DNA of 20,736 nucleotides from Treponema sp. (GTDB lineage: Bacteria; Spirochaetota; Spirochaetia; Treponematales; Breznakiellaceae): positions 1 to 20,736 of the forward strand of contig JAIRMT010000066.1 of the NCBI GenBank assembly GCA_031258505.1, read 5' to 3'. Positions 6,809 through 13,630 of this stretch are shown here, in pieces. Position 1 is the stretch's first letter; each line of letters begins with the position of its first letter. Position numbers and translations under genes: made by a program. The notes under the pieces were generated by a model that ran no database searches, was not told the origin of the DNA, and saw only the letters and a program-made list of their open reading frames with translations.

Positions 6809-8628
6809 AACGCGGGCTTTTTGTAACGGTGTTTGTGTATACTTTGGTCTTTCTGCTTGTAATCGTGGGTGTTACTGTGGCGCTGTTTGCGCGGCAGTTC
6901 ATGACGTTTTATCAGACGAGTCAAATACAGCAGCTTACCGATATATTTCAACCGCTTACGCAGAACTTACACAGGAAAACGCCGGAAGAGTTGGTGGCAA
7001 TCGCACAAAACTTCGCCATGCGTAACCAATCATACGCCTTTATCATCGAGGATGCTAATGGCAACGTCATTTTTTCTACGCCCCATGCAACAGAAACAGT
7101 GATAGGGTCCGGCACTGGCGGCGCGATACGACTAGGCGTAGCGCCAGACACCGCGCCGGTGCCAGACACTGCGCCAGTGCCAGATACCCGCTTGGTACCA
7201 GACACCGCGCCGGTGCCAGACACCGCACTGGTGCCAGAGACTGCGCCGGTGCCAGACACCGCACTGGTGCCAGAGACTGCGCCAGTACCAGACACCGCGC
7301 CAGTGCCAGACACCCGCTTGGTACCAGAGACTGCGCCGGTGCCAGACACCCGCTTGGTACCAGACACCGCGCCGGTGCCAGAGACCGCGCCGGTACCAGA
7401 CACCGCGCCAGTGCCAGACACCCGCTTGGTACCAGAGGACGCGCTTATTATCACCTCAACGCTACAAGATAAAGATGCTGTTATCAATGGAAGATACTTA
7501 GCGATAAATGCGATAAACAGCGACGTAAGCGAGACCATAACGATGACTGCGACTGAGAACAAACTTGCCCAGCCGCGCCTTTTGTTTAACTTCACGAACA
7601 GCGGCATTACTGATGGCGGTGTTACCAGTGCCGGCTATATCCTGCGCGGCGCAAACACCGTTCCCATACACGCTGATTACAGCGACCTTATCTCCAAGTC
7701 CTTGCTGGCGCTGGCGCTTATGCTGCTGATAAGCATTGGCGGCGCATTTTTGTTTGCCCGCCAGCTTACACGCCCTATCACGCGCCTCGCAGACACCGCT
7801 AACCTTATGGCGCGGCTTGAGGAGGTGGGAGCGCCGACCGCGCCTAACAACGAAATCGGCCAGCTTGCCCGCGATATGTACCGTATGTACGAAGCGTTAC
7901 GGCAAACTATCGCCGAACTGAAAACCGAGATTGCCCATGAACGCGCTATGGAGGAACAACAGCGCTACTTCTTCGCCGCCGCATCCCACGAACTCAAGAC
8001 TCCGATAGCAGCGGCAAGCGCACTCATCGAAGGCATGATAGCGAACATCGGCGACTATCAGAATCACCAGAAGTACCTGCGGGAGTGCCTTAAAACTGTG
8101 GGAACCCAGAATCGCCTCATCAGTGAAATCCTTGAAATCGTTATGCTCTCCGACGACAAAACGCCGGTGTTTGAGCCAGTGTCGCTCTCTGAGCTACTCG
8201 CCTCGATTCTGACTGAATACCGTCCACTCGCCGAGCGTAATGATTTGCGCATAGAGTTTGATGTTGCCTCTGACACCATTGTCAGTGCGGACCGCGCTCT
8301 GTTGCGCCGCGTGCTTTCAAACGTGATCGCCAACGCCGTACAGAACACGCCGGAACGCCAAACGATTCGCATCTGGACTGAGTCGGCCGGCGACGCTGTG
8401 CGTCTCTGTGTCCTCAACCACGGCGCGCGCATTGCCGACACTGCCCGTCCTTTTGAGCCGTTCTACCGTGCCGATACTGCCCGCAGTTCCGGCAAAGGCC
8501 GCAGTGGTCTTGGCCTCACCATTGTTAAAAAGGCGCTTGAGCGTATGCGTTTCCCCTTCGCGCTTGAAAACAGCGGCGATGGGGTGTGTTTCTGGGTGGC
8601 GCTGGTGTCAGATACGCTTCAGAAATGA
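6805..8628 (+). CDS. Membrane sensor histidine kinase with hexapeptide-repeat periplasmic domain
   Basis: This is a 607-residue kinase translationally coupled to the response regulator. Membrane segment 1 is at about 7-29. A periplasmic sensor region covers about 30-294 and membrane segment 2 about 297-317. HAMP follows at 318-370, then the phosphoacceptor domain with H395 in ASHELKTPI, and the ATPase domain with N510 in the N box and the GKGRSGLGL loop near 563-571. The D box is reduced to VLNHG, a form known in VanS-like kinases. The unusual part is residues 113-212: 100 residues of six-residue units (APVPDT, RLVPDT, ALVPET and variants) inserted in the sensor domain. This makes a long, proline-rich, acidic, probably extended spacer. 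The segments on either side look like an ordinary sensor fold, so the repeat appears to be inserted into it. Confidence 0.92.
   Translation: MKRGLFVTVFVYTLVFLLVIVGVTVALFARQFMTFYQTSQIQQLTDIFQPLTQNLHRKTPEELVAIAQNFAMRNQSYAFIIEDANGNVIFSTPHATETVIGSGTGGAIRLGVAPDTAPVPDTAPVPDTRLVPDTAPVPDTALVPETAPVPDTALVPETAPVPDTAPVPDTRLVPETAPVPDTRLVPDTAPVPETAPVPDTAPVPDTRLVPEDALIITSTLQDKDAVINGRYLAINAINSDVSETITMTATENKLAQPRLLFNFTNSGITDGGVTSAGYILRGANTVPIHADYSDLISKSLLALALMLLISIGGAFLFARQLTRPITRLADTANLMARLEEVGAPTAPNNEIGQLARDMYRMYEALRQTIAELKTEIAHERAMEEQQRYFFAAASHELKTPIAAASALIEGMIANIGDYQNHQKYLRECLKTVGTQNRLISEILEIVMLSDDKTPVFEPVSLSELLASILTEYRPLAERNDLRIEFDVASDTIVSADRALLRRVLSNVIANAVQNTPERQTIRIWTESAGDAVRLCVLNHGARIADTARPFEPFYRADTARSSGKGRSGLGLTIVKKALERMRFPFALENSGDGVCFWVALVSDTLQK
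7141..7440 (+). repeat. 18-bp tandem repeat inside the sensor kinase gene, 17 units
   Basis: There are sixteen full 18-bp units and one partial first unit in frame, encoding (A/R)(P/L)VP(D/E)T hexapeptides. The first two residues of a unit are AP, RL or AL, and Asp alternates with Glu. Because 18 is divisible by three, gain or loss of units keeps the kinase frame. The reverse strand is also open here (SGTGAV-type reading), which is an artefact of the repeat. Confidence 0.95.
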
Positions 8629-8644
8629 AACAACGGTTCATCTG

Positions 8645-9049
8645 TTATAAGACCCGCGCTACAAGCGGTTTGTCTTTGACGGGAACGTGGGCGCTGACAA
8701 AGTAGGTGAGACCGGCCACGATAAAGAGACAGGTCACGCCCCCGGCTGCCCGCGCCCCTTCTCCCGCGCCAGCAAAACACACTCCAACAAGCGCGAAGCC
8801 TGCGCCGAAAGCAACAGCTGGGGGTAAAAGCGCCAAAAGCGCCTGCTTCACAAGACTCCGCTTGGGCATACCGATCTCTATAAACTGACCAACGCTTAAG
8901 GACACGTCAAGCGTATTTTCCACCGTGAAAAACTGTGGCTGAACTCTTTTTCCACATCCCTGATTCAGACAATCAAAACAGGTGGATTCTGGTCTTTCTT
9001 CCTGTACTGTAATGGTTTTTCCCTCTATTGCCTGAATTCTACCAATCAT
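8645..9049 (-). CDS. RseC/MucC-family membrane protein
   Basis: This 134-residue protein resembles the RseC (SoxR-reducing system) family. A short N-terminal beta domain carries cysteines C24, C27 and C32 (CFDCLNQGC), and a second beta segment covers about 41-61. Two hydrophobic helices follow, at about 68-92 and 102-120. In other bacteria such proteins occur with anti-sigma-factor modules or with the Rnf electron-transport complex, where they help keep SoxR reduced; neither partner is visible here. The ATG at 9049 overlaps the stop codon of the phosphoesterase-like gene (ATGA), so translation is probably coupled. It is the last gene of a three-gene minus-strand unit and ends 16 bases from the convergent kinase gene, with no clear terminator between them. 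Confidence 0.78.
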   Translation of the reverse strand: MIGRIQAIEGKTITVQEERPESTCFDCLNQGCGKRVQPQFFTVENTLDVSLSVGQFIEIGMPKRSLVKQALLALLPPAVAFGAGFALVGVCFAGAGEGARAAGGVTCLFIVAGLTYFVSAHVPVKDKPLVARVL

Positions 9050-9885
9050 TTTTGCACCTCCACAGAATCCGCAACCTCTTCCCGCGTCTCCTTAGCCTGC
9101 GCCGGTGGAACCCGCTCCCGAACCCGCGTTATTGAACGCGCCTTGCCATCATCGGCAATGTCAATGATGACTCCCTGTAACTCAGGTTCAGCCCAGGCGT
9201 CTTTCGTCCAGTCAGGAATGCCAGTGAGGTACTCCTGAATACGTTCCGCCGCGTCAACACCACCAACCGAGTCCGCGCTTCCCGTGCGTCCCGCGTCAGT
9301 AATGATCGCCGTTCCCCCGCTCAACACAGTCTCATCCGCAGTCTGAACGCGAGTGTGCGAGCCAATCACAGCGGAGCAATGCCCGTCTGCGGCAAAGAAC
9401 AGCGCGCGTTTCTCCGCAGTCGCCTGCGCATGAAAGTCAAGCACGATGTATGGCGTTTCCTGATGGAAACGTTCAAGAAGTACAGGTAACAAGAGCGCTG
9501 GATTATCGCCATGGGTTCGGCTAAACCCGCTCTGACCCAGCAGTGTAGCCACAGCAATCTTTTTCTGTCCGGCTTTAAAAATCCGCGATCCAAAGCCCGG
9601 GGCTGCTGGACTTAAGTTCTCAGGCCGCAGTACATAGGACATCTTTCCCAAATGTTCTACCAGGTCTTTCTTATAGAAACCACATTCTCCGATGCTCAGT
9701 ACGTTGACACCCAGTTTATGGATATACACGGCGTGGTTTTTACCCAGTCCATTACCACCGGTAACACCGTCAGCGCCGGCGATGATGAAGTCAAACGCAT
9801 GCCGTCGTTTGAGCGCGATCAGTCCCTTCTTCAAGGCATAGACACCAGCCTTGCCTACGATTTCCGCGACGTAAAGAACTTTCAT
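9046..9885 (-). CDS. YmdB-like (TIGR00282) metallophosphoesterase homologue with altered metal ligands
   Basis: This 279-residue protein has the overall pattern of the YmdB/TIGR00282 family, whose Bacillus member cleaves 2',3'-cyclic nucleotides with a two-metal site. The start is ATG 9885, eight bases after AAGGTGG; a GTG at 9897 inside that site is rejected. Landmarks: MKVLYVAEIVGKAG, IAGADGVTGG, LSIGECG, VLRPENLSP, LDFHAQATAEKR, IGSHTRVQTADE and GTAIITDAGRTG. By position, the usual ligands Asp8, Glu39, Asn40 and Asn67 are replaced by E8, D39, G40 and E67. The last histidine of the HTH triplet is R179; H152 and H177 remain. Catalysis may therefore be lost or changed. It lies 21 bases after a TPR gene and overlaps the RseC-family gene by four bases. 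Family fairly sure; activity doubtful. Confidence 0.8.
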   Translation of the reverse strand: MKVLYVAEIVGKAGVYALKKGLIALKRRHAFDFIIAGADGVTGGNGLGKNHAVYIHKLGVNVLSIGECGFYKKDLVEHLGKMSYVLRPENLSPAAPGFGSRIFKAGQKKIAVATLLGQSGFSRTHGDNPALLLPVLLERFHQETPYIVLDFHAQATAEKRALFFAADGHCSAVIGSHTRVQTADETVLSGGTAIITDAGRTGSADSVGGVDAAERIQEYLTGIPDWTKDAWAEPELQGVIIDIADDGKARSITRVRERVPPAQAKETREEVADSVEVQK

Positions 9886-9906
9886 GCCAATTACCACCTT
9901 TTATAC

Positions 9907-10431
9907 TTACCATGACTGTTTGGACAGACCAGAAAGGATTCGCTCGAATTCCGCCGCAGCCCGGTAATCATGAAGTTCCCTACAAGTATCCCGCAGGTTA
10001 TACACCGCGTCATAGAAGAGCGGCGCAAGACTCAGCGCTTCTTCAAAACAATGCCGCGCCTCCTCGTAACGACACTCAGCAAAGTGGAGCGTCCCCAGAT
10101 TATTCCAAGCCTTTGGCGAAAATTCGTCCCGGACGAGCGCCGAATGATAGCACTCTTCCGCAAGCTCAAACTCCCCGATCTCATAGAAAATGAGACCCAT
10201 GGCGACCCAAGCCTCGGCGAGTCCATCCTTGATAAGAATCGCCTGTTCAAAACTGCCGAGCGCCGCGTCATACTCCCCAAGGCGTTGTTGAGCAATGCCA
10301 AGATTCAGCCATAAGAGCGGATTCTCCGGCTCCATGTCAAGCGCTCTCTGAAACAGCAGGATCGCCTCGTCAGGCCGATTCGCTTCGGTTAACGCGATAC
10401 CAGAGTCGTTTAATAATGACGCGGTCTCCAT
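9907..10431 (-). CDS. Tetratricopeptide-repeat protein
   Basis: This 174-residue protein consists almost wholly of TPR units of 34 residues, at about 4-37, 38-71, 72-105 and 106-139, with a partial fifth to about 168. Typical positions are seen, for example LWLNLGIAQQRLGEYDAALGSFEQAI and AWNNLGTLHF. There is no signal peptide or membrane segment, so a cytoplasmic protein-protein adaptor is likely; its partner is unknown. The start is ATG 10431 behind AGGAAGGGG. It is the first gene of a probable operon with the YmdB-like and RseC-family genes. The large 21-bp array begins 185 bases upstream of it. Confidence 0.85.
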   Translation of the reverse strand: METASLLNDSGIALTEANRPDEAILLFQRALDMEPENPLLWLNLGIAQQRLGEYDAALGSFEQAILIKDGLAEAWVAMGLIFYEIGEFELAEECYHSALVRDEFSPKAWNNLGTLHFAECRYEEARHCFEEALSLAPLFYDAVYNLRDTCRELHDYRAAAEFERILSGLSKQSW

Positions 10432-10615
10432 AGCCCCTTCCTATTAGGTTTTGCTTATACTAATCTGTTTTGACAGTCGCGTATAGTAGATTGTTGGCAG
10501 GATAAACGCATAGAAATTCAGCCGCTTCGCAGAAGCGCATTTCATGGAAGCAGAAGGCTCTGAATGGCCTGGATAGTAAGCAACTTGGCCAGCCAAATTC
10601 CCCCATAAAGCCAGC
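10432..10615. promoter_or_regulatory. Intergenic region upstream of the TPR operon, with a short dyad
   Basis: No gene is seen. Just upstream of the TPR gene, CTGT-TTTG-ACAG (10465-10476) is a perfect short dyad. It is flanked by TATACTA and TATAGTA, which give -10-like boxes on the minus strand (TATAAG, TATACG). I could not pick a convincing -35 partner, so the exact promoter is undecided; the dyad could be an operator. Confidence 0.3.
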
Positions 10616-11346
10616 GTGCCGCGTTACGGAGCCAGCGTGCCGCGTCATGGAGCCAGCGTGCCGCGTTACGGAACACGCGTGCTGCGTTACGGAACACGCG
10701 TGCTGCGTCATGGAGCAAGCGTGCCGCGTCATGGAGCAAGCGTGCTGCGTCATGGAACACGCGTGCTGCGTTACGGAACACGCGTGCCGCGTTACGGAAC
10801 ACGCGTGCTGCGTTACGGAACACGCGTGCTGCGTTACGGAACACGCGTGCTGCGTTACGGAACACGCGTGCTGCGTCATGGAACACGCGTGCTGCGTTAC
10901 GGAGCACGCGTGCTGCGTTACGGAACATGCGTGCTGCGTTATGGAACAAGCGTGCTGCGTTACGGAACAAGCGTGTTGCGTTACGGAACAAGCGTGTTGC
11001 GTTACGGAACATGCGTGTTGCGTTACGGAACATGCGTGTTGCGTCATGGAACATGCGTGTTGCGTTACGGAGCAAGTGCCGCGTCATGGAGCCAGCGTGC
11101 CGCGTCATGGAGCCAGCGTGCCGCGTTACGGAGCCAGCGTGCCGCGTCATGGAGCAAGCGTGCTGCGTCATGGAGCAAGCGTGCCGCGTCATGGAACATG
11201 CGTGCTGCGTCATGGAGCAAGCGTGCTGCGTCATGGAGCAAGCGTGCTGCGTCATGGAACACGCGTGCTGCGTCATGGAGCAAGCGTGCTGCGTTACGGA
11301 ACACGCGTGCTGCGTTACGGAACACGCGTGCCGCGTCATGGAGCAA
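10616..11346. repeat. Intergenic minisatellite: 35 tandem units of 21 bp
   Basis: Reading from 10616, each unit is GTG(C/T)(C/T)GCGT, then TAC or CAT (once TAT), then GGA, then a six-base tail (ACACGC, GCAAGC, GCCAGC, ACATGC, ACAAGC or GCACGC). Units start every 21 bases up to 11328. The one exception is the 22nd unit (11057-11075), which is 19 bases long, and the 35th is incomplete. Because 21 is divisible by three and the unit has no stop in five of six frames, long fake ORFs (7-residue repeats such as VLRYGTR or ACSVTQH) cover it on both strands. None has a credible ribosome site or a plausible protein, so I call it non-coding. Confidence 0.95.
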
Positions 11347-11433
11347 TAGGAGACATAAATGGCTAATACAGTCTTCCCATGCCGGAAGCAAGGGAAGTTC
11401 TATGCGTTTATCCTGGATTGTTGGGCAAAGGCT

Positions 11434-11462
11434 TTGACATTGAGCAAAACGTACTTTATAAT
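11434..11462 (+). promoter_or_regulatory. Consensus promoter of the PilZ gene
   Basis: There is a perfect TTGACA (11434-11439), a 17-base spacer and a perfect TATAAT (11457-11462). The expected transcription start, 11468-11470, coincides with the ATG at 11470, so the message should be leaderless. This is the strongest promoter-like sequence in the window. Confidence 0.75.
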
Positions 11463-11469
11463 ACACGTT

Positions 11470-12399
11470 ATGAGCAATCTAACCAGTCAACAATTAAACG
11501 CCTTCTATGAACAGTATAAGACTTCCTTTGTTACCTTTTCCAAAGAGGCTATCAAGGCTACGGGTCTATGCGCCCAACGGATATATCTCAAGTGTATGGG
11601 TGATTTCTGGCCATGTGTTCTCTATTCTTCTTCATTTGAAACCGTCAAGGTTGTGGTGAACATCAAGGCGGGATTGGTTGAGAGGCTGCAGAGTGCAAAA
11701 AACACGGCAAGCCTTCGCTTTTGTTTCAGGACATCTGAGAACAGCGAAGCGCTGATCTTCTTTGTGAATATGAAGTCACTAGGGTTCGCCCCCTACGGCA
11801 GCTCAGACGATGTGGCTATCTTTACCTTCCAGTATATCCAGCGTCCGCCTGATGACCTGATCGAGATTCTGGGACGCTTTCTGAGCGTGAATGAGAACTT
11901 CTCCAAACGACGCAGTGAACGGATCACGCTTACGCCAGATACCATACGGAAGTTAAACATTGCCAAGGAAGCTGTGATTTTGATCAAAGGCGTATCCCGG
12001 AATTGTCTCATACGTGACATTTCTTTCTTTGGCGCAAAGGTTATCGTGAGGGGACCGTCTAAATCTATCGAGATAGAAAGCGCGGCGCTGAATATAGCTT
12101 TTAATAATCCTAATGAAACGTTCATGATACCCAGCTATCTTATCCGTGTGGAAATGGTCGAGGGCAGGCAAGACCTCCTCGCACTAGGGGTTGCCTTCAA
12201 CGAAGACACTATCCCGATTAACTATAAAATGCGGATCAGTGATTACTTCAACCAGATGCGCCAGGAACATATAAGCGATACGTTAAAGAGTCTCGAACCG
12301 ATGCGTGAGAGTTCCTCTCCCCGACGTGTTAAAGGCTCTCTCTCCGATGCGTTAGATTCTTTCTCCGATGCGTTAAAGGGTCTTTCTCCGATGCGTTAA
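11470..12399 (+). CDS. PilZ-domain protein, probable cyclic-di-GMP receptor
   Basis: This is 309 residues from ATG 11470. The C-terminal half (about 145-262) is a PilZ domain with both binding motifs: RRSER at 147-151 (RxxxR) and DISFFG at 183-188 (DxSxxG). Cyclic-di-GMP binding is therefore likely. Residues 1-140 form another domain, comparable in position to the N-terminal domain of spirochaetal PlzA-type proteins; I cannot confirm homology by eye. Residues about 271-309 are encoded by short degenerate DNA repeats and look disordered. The frame also extends upstream to ATG 11359, which has AGGAG nearby and would add 37 residues. I prefer 11470 because a perfect promoter lies inside that extension. 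The TPR gene follows on the same strand. In spirochaetes such proteins link c-di-GMP to motility or host adaptation; the target here is unknown. Confidence 0.85.
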   Translation: MSNLTSQQLNAFYEQYKTSFVTFSKEAIKATGLCAQRIYLKCMGDFWPCVLYSSSFETVKVVVNIKAGLVERLQSAKNTASLRFCFRTSENSEALIFFVNMKSLGFAPYGSSDDVAIFTFQYIQRPPDDLIEILGRFLSVNENFSKRRSERITLTPDTIRKLNIAKEAVILIKGVSRNCLIRDISFFGAKVIVRGPSKSIEIESAALNIAFNNPNETFMIPSYLIRVEMVEGRQDLLALGVAFNEDTIPINYKMRISDYFNQMRQEHISDTLKSLEPMRESSSPRRVKGSLSDALDSFSDALKGLSPMR

Positions 12400-12418
12400 A
12401 GAGTCTCTCTCACCTCTG
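12281..12418 (+). repeat. Six degenerate 21-25-bp repeats at the 3' end of the PilZ gene
   Basis: Units begin CGTTA or CGTG at 12281, 12304, 12325, 12350, 12371 and 12394. They mostly end TCTCCGATG and are 23, 21, 25, 21, 23 and 25 bases long. The PilZ stop codon, TAA at 12397-12399, is part of the repeated CGTTAAAG motif. A hairpin at 12407-12426 (CTCTCAC paired with GTGAGAG) closes the region but has no T run after it. Confidence 0.7.
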
Positions 12419-12468
12419 CGTGAGAGGAATCACAACTGGTGTCCGTCCCGTCTCATTAAGGAGGTATG

Positions 12469-13605
12469 ATGGGTGAACTTGTTTTTTTATCAATCCCCGA
12501 CTCATTGCGTATGAGTCTTGAGCATGAACACAAGCATGACAAGGCGATGTTCGTCATTGATCCTGCTGTTCCTATTCCGGTGGATGAAGCCAATATCGAA
12601 AACCTTTCCACCGAGGCTCTGCTTTCCGGCATGATCCGCTTCCTCATGGAAGTAGCAGAGCGGGCTTCGCCGGACTTCCTGCATACCGAACATACCGCGT
12701 ATTACCGGCGCTTTGTATGCGCGATGAGGCCGAGTATACTCGCGGAGTTTACTGAGGCGGCTATCATTAAGGCTAGAAACGCTGACTACGCCATGGCGCT
12801 GGAGATTATCGCGGCGCTTGAGGCGCTCTTCTCCGGGTCTGAAGAAGTGTTACTTAGCAAGGCGCTGATACTTGAGGAGCGCGCTGTTTCGCTGGAACAG
12901 TCGGAGCAGGACGCGGAAGTCGCCTGGGACGCGGCGCTTGAGGCTTATGAGGAGGCGCTTGCCATAAAACCGCCCTTCCCTGACGCGCTCTTTAACGCGG
13001 GCTTCTTCTTCATAAAACAACAAAACTTTACGCGGGCAAGGCATTGTTTCTATGAGTATCTGGCAATCACCGCTAAATATAACGCTGATGAAGATGATGA
13101 CGAGCTTAAAGAAAAACAGAAGCAGGCAAAAGCCAGTCTGCGTGAGATTGAAAAGCATAAGCTCGACGACGCTCTGTTTCAGGAAGCGTATAACGCGGTT
13201 CGCGCTGATAAGGCAGAGGAAGCGCTTCCCAGTATCCGCGCCTTTCTTGAGCGCCACAGTGAAGCCTGGAATGGCTGGTTCCTTTTGGGCTGGGCGCTCC
13301 GCAAACTCAAGCGCTGGGATGACGGGGCCGCCACATTCCAGAAGGCGCTTGAGCTGGGCGGCGATAATGCTGACACCCGCAACGAGCTTGCCATCTGCTT
13401 GATGGAAATGCAGGACTATACTGGCGCGCGCAAACAACTGGAAATCGCGCTCAGGCGAGAGCCGGAAAACGTCAAGCTCATCTCCAATCTCGGCGTTCTT
13501 GCTTTGCGAAAGGGCGACGATGATGAGGCCGCCGGCTTCTTCCGCACAGTCCTTGAAATCGAACCGAACGACCCAATGGCGCGGAAATATTTTTCACCTT
13601 ACTGA
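12469..13605 (+). CDS. Large tetratricopeptide-repeat protein
   Basis: This 378-residue protein starts at the second of two adjacent ATGs (12466 and 12469). AAGGAGG ends at 12464, so 12469 has the better, though still short, spacing. Residues 1-100 are not TPR-like and I do not recognise them. TPR-type helix pairs appear from about 103 to 200 (including EAYEEALAIKPPFPDALFNAG at 158-178). A charged linker follows at 203-232 (DEDDDELKEKQKQ). Three clear TPR units cover about 267-370 (WFLLGWALRKLKRWDDGAATF, then NELAICLMEMQDYTGARKQL, then NLGVLALRKGDDDEAAGFF). There is no signal peptide or membrane segment, so it is a cytoplasmic scaffold with unknown partners. It lies 69 bases after the PilZ gene with no obvious promoter of its own, so co-transcription is plausible. 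Confidence 0.82.
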   Translation: MGELVFLSIPDSLRMSLEHEHKHDKAMFVIDPAVPIPVDEANIENLSTEALLSGMIRFLMEVAERASPDFLHTEHTAYYRRFVCAMRPSILAEFTEAAIIKARNADYAMALEIIAALEALFSGSEEVLLSKALILEERAVSLEQSEQDAEVAWDAALEAYEEALAIKPPFPDALFNAGFFFIKQQNFTRARHCFYEYLAITAKYNADEDDDELKEKQKQAKASLREIEKHKLDDALFQEAYNAVRADKAEEALPSIRAFLERHSEAWNGWFLLGWALRKLKRWDDGAATFQKALELGGDNADTRNELAICLMEMQDYTGARKQLEIALRREPENVKLISNLGVLALRKGDDDEAAGFFRTVLEIEPNDPMARKYFSPY

Positions 13606-13630
13606 GATCGAGGAGCCAGTTGCGTCGCCC

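Noticed and set aside
6948..7607. Minus-strand ORF with SGTGAV repeats
   Set aside because: It is the antisense reading of the kinase hexapeptide repeat; the plus strand has the coupled kinase with all domains.
10616..11346. CRISPR array
   Set aside because: Units are directly contiguous 21-bp repeats with no unique spacers, and no cas gene is nearby.
10460..11437. Several long ORFs on both strands with 7-residue repeats (VLRYGTR, CCVTEHA, ACSVTQH, VFRNAAR types)
   Set aside because: They arise because the 21-bp unit is a multiple of three and lacks stops in five of six frames. Frames break at the 19-bp unit, start codons lack ribosome sites, and no frame looks like a real protein.
12407..12426. 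Rho-independent terminator after the PilZ gene
   Set aside because: The seven-base stem is perfect but is followed by GAATCACAAC with no T run, and the next gene lies close on the same strand. It is kept only as a hairpin.
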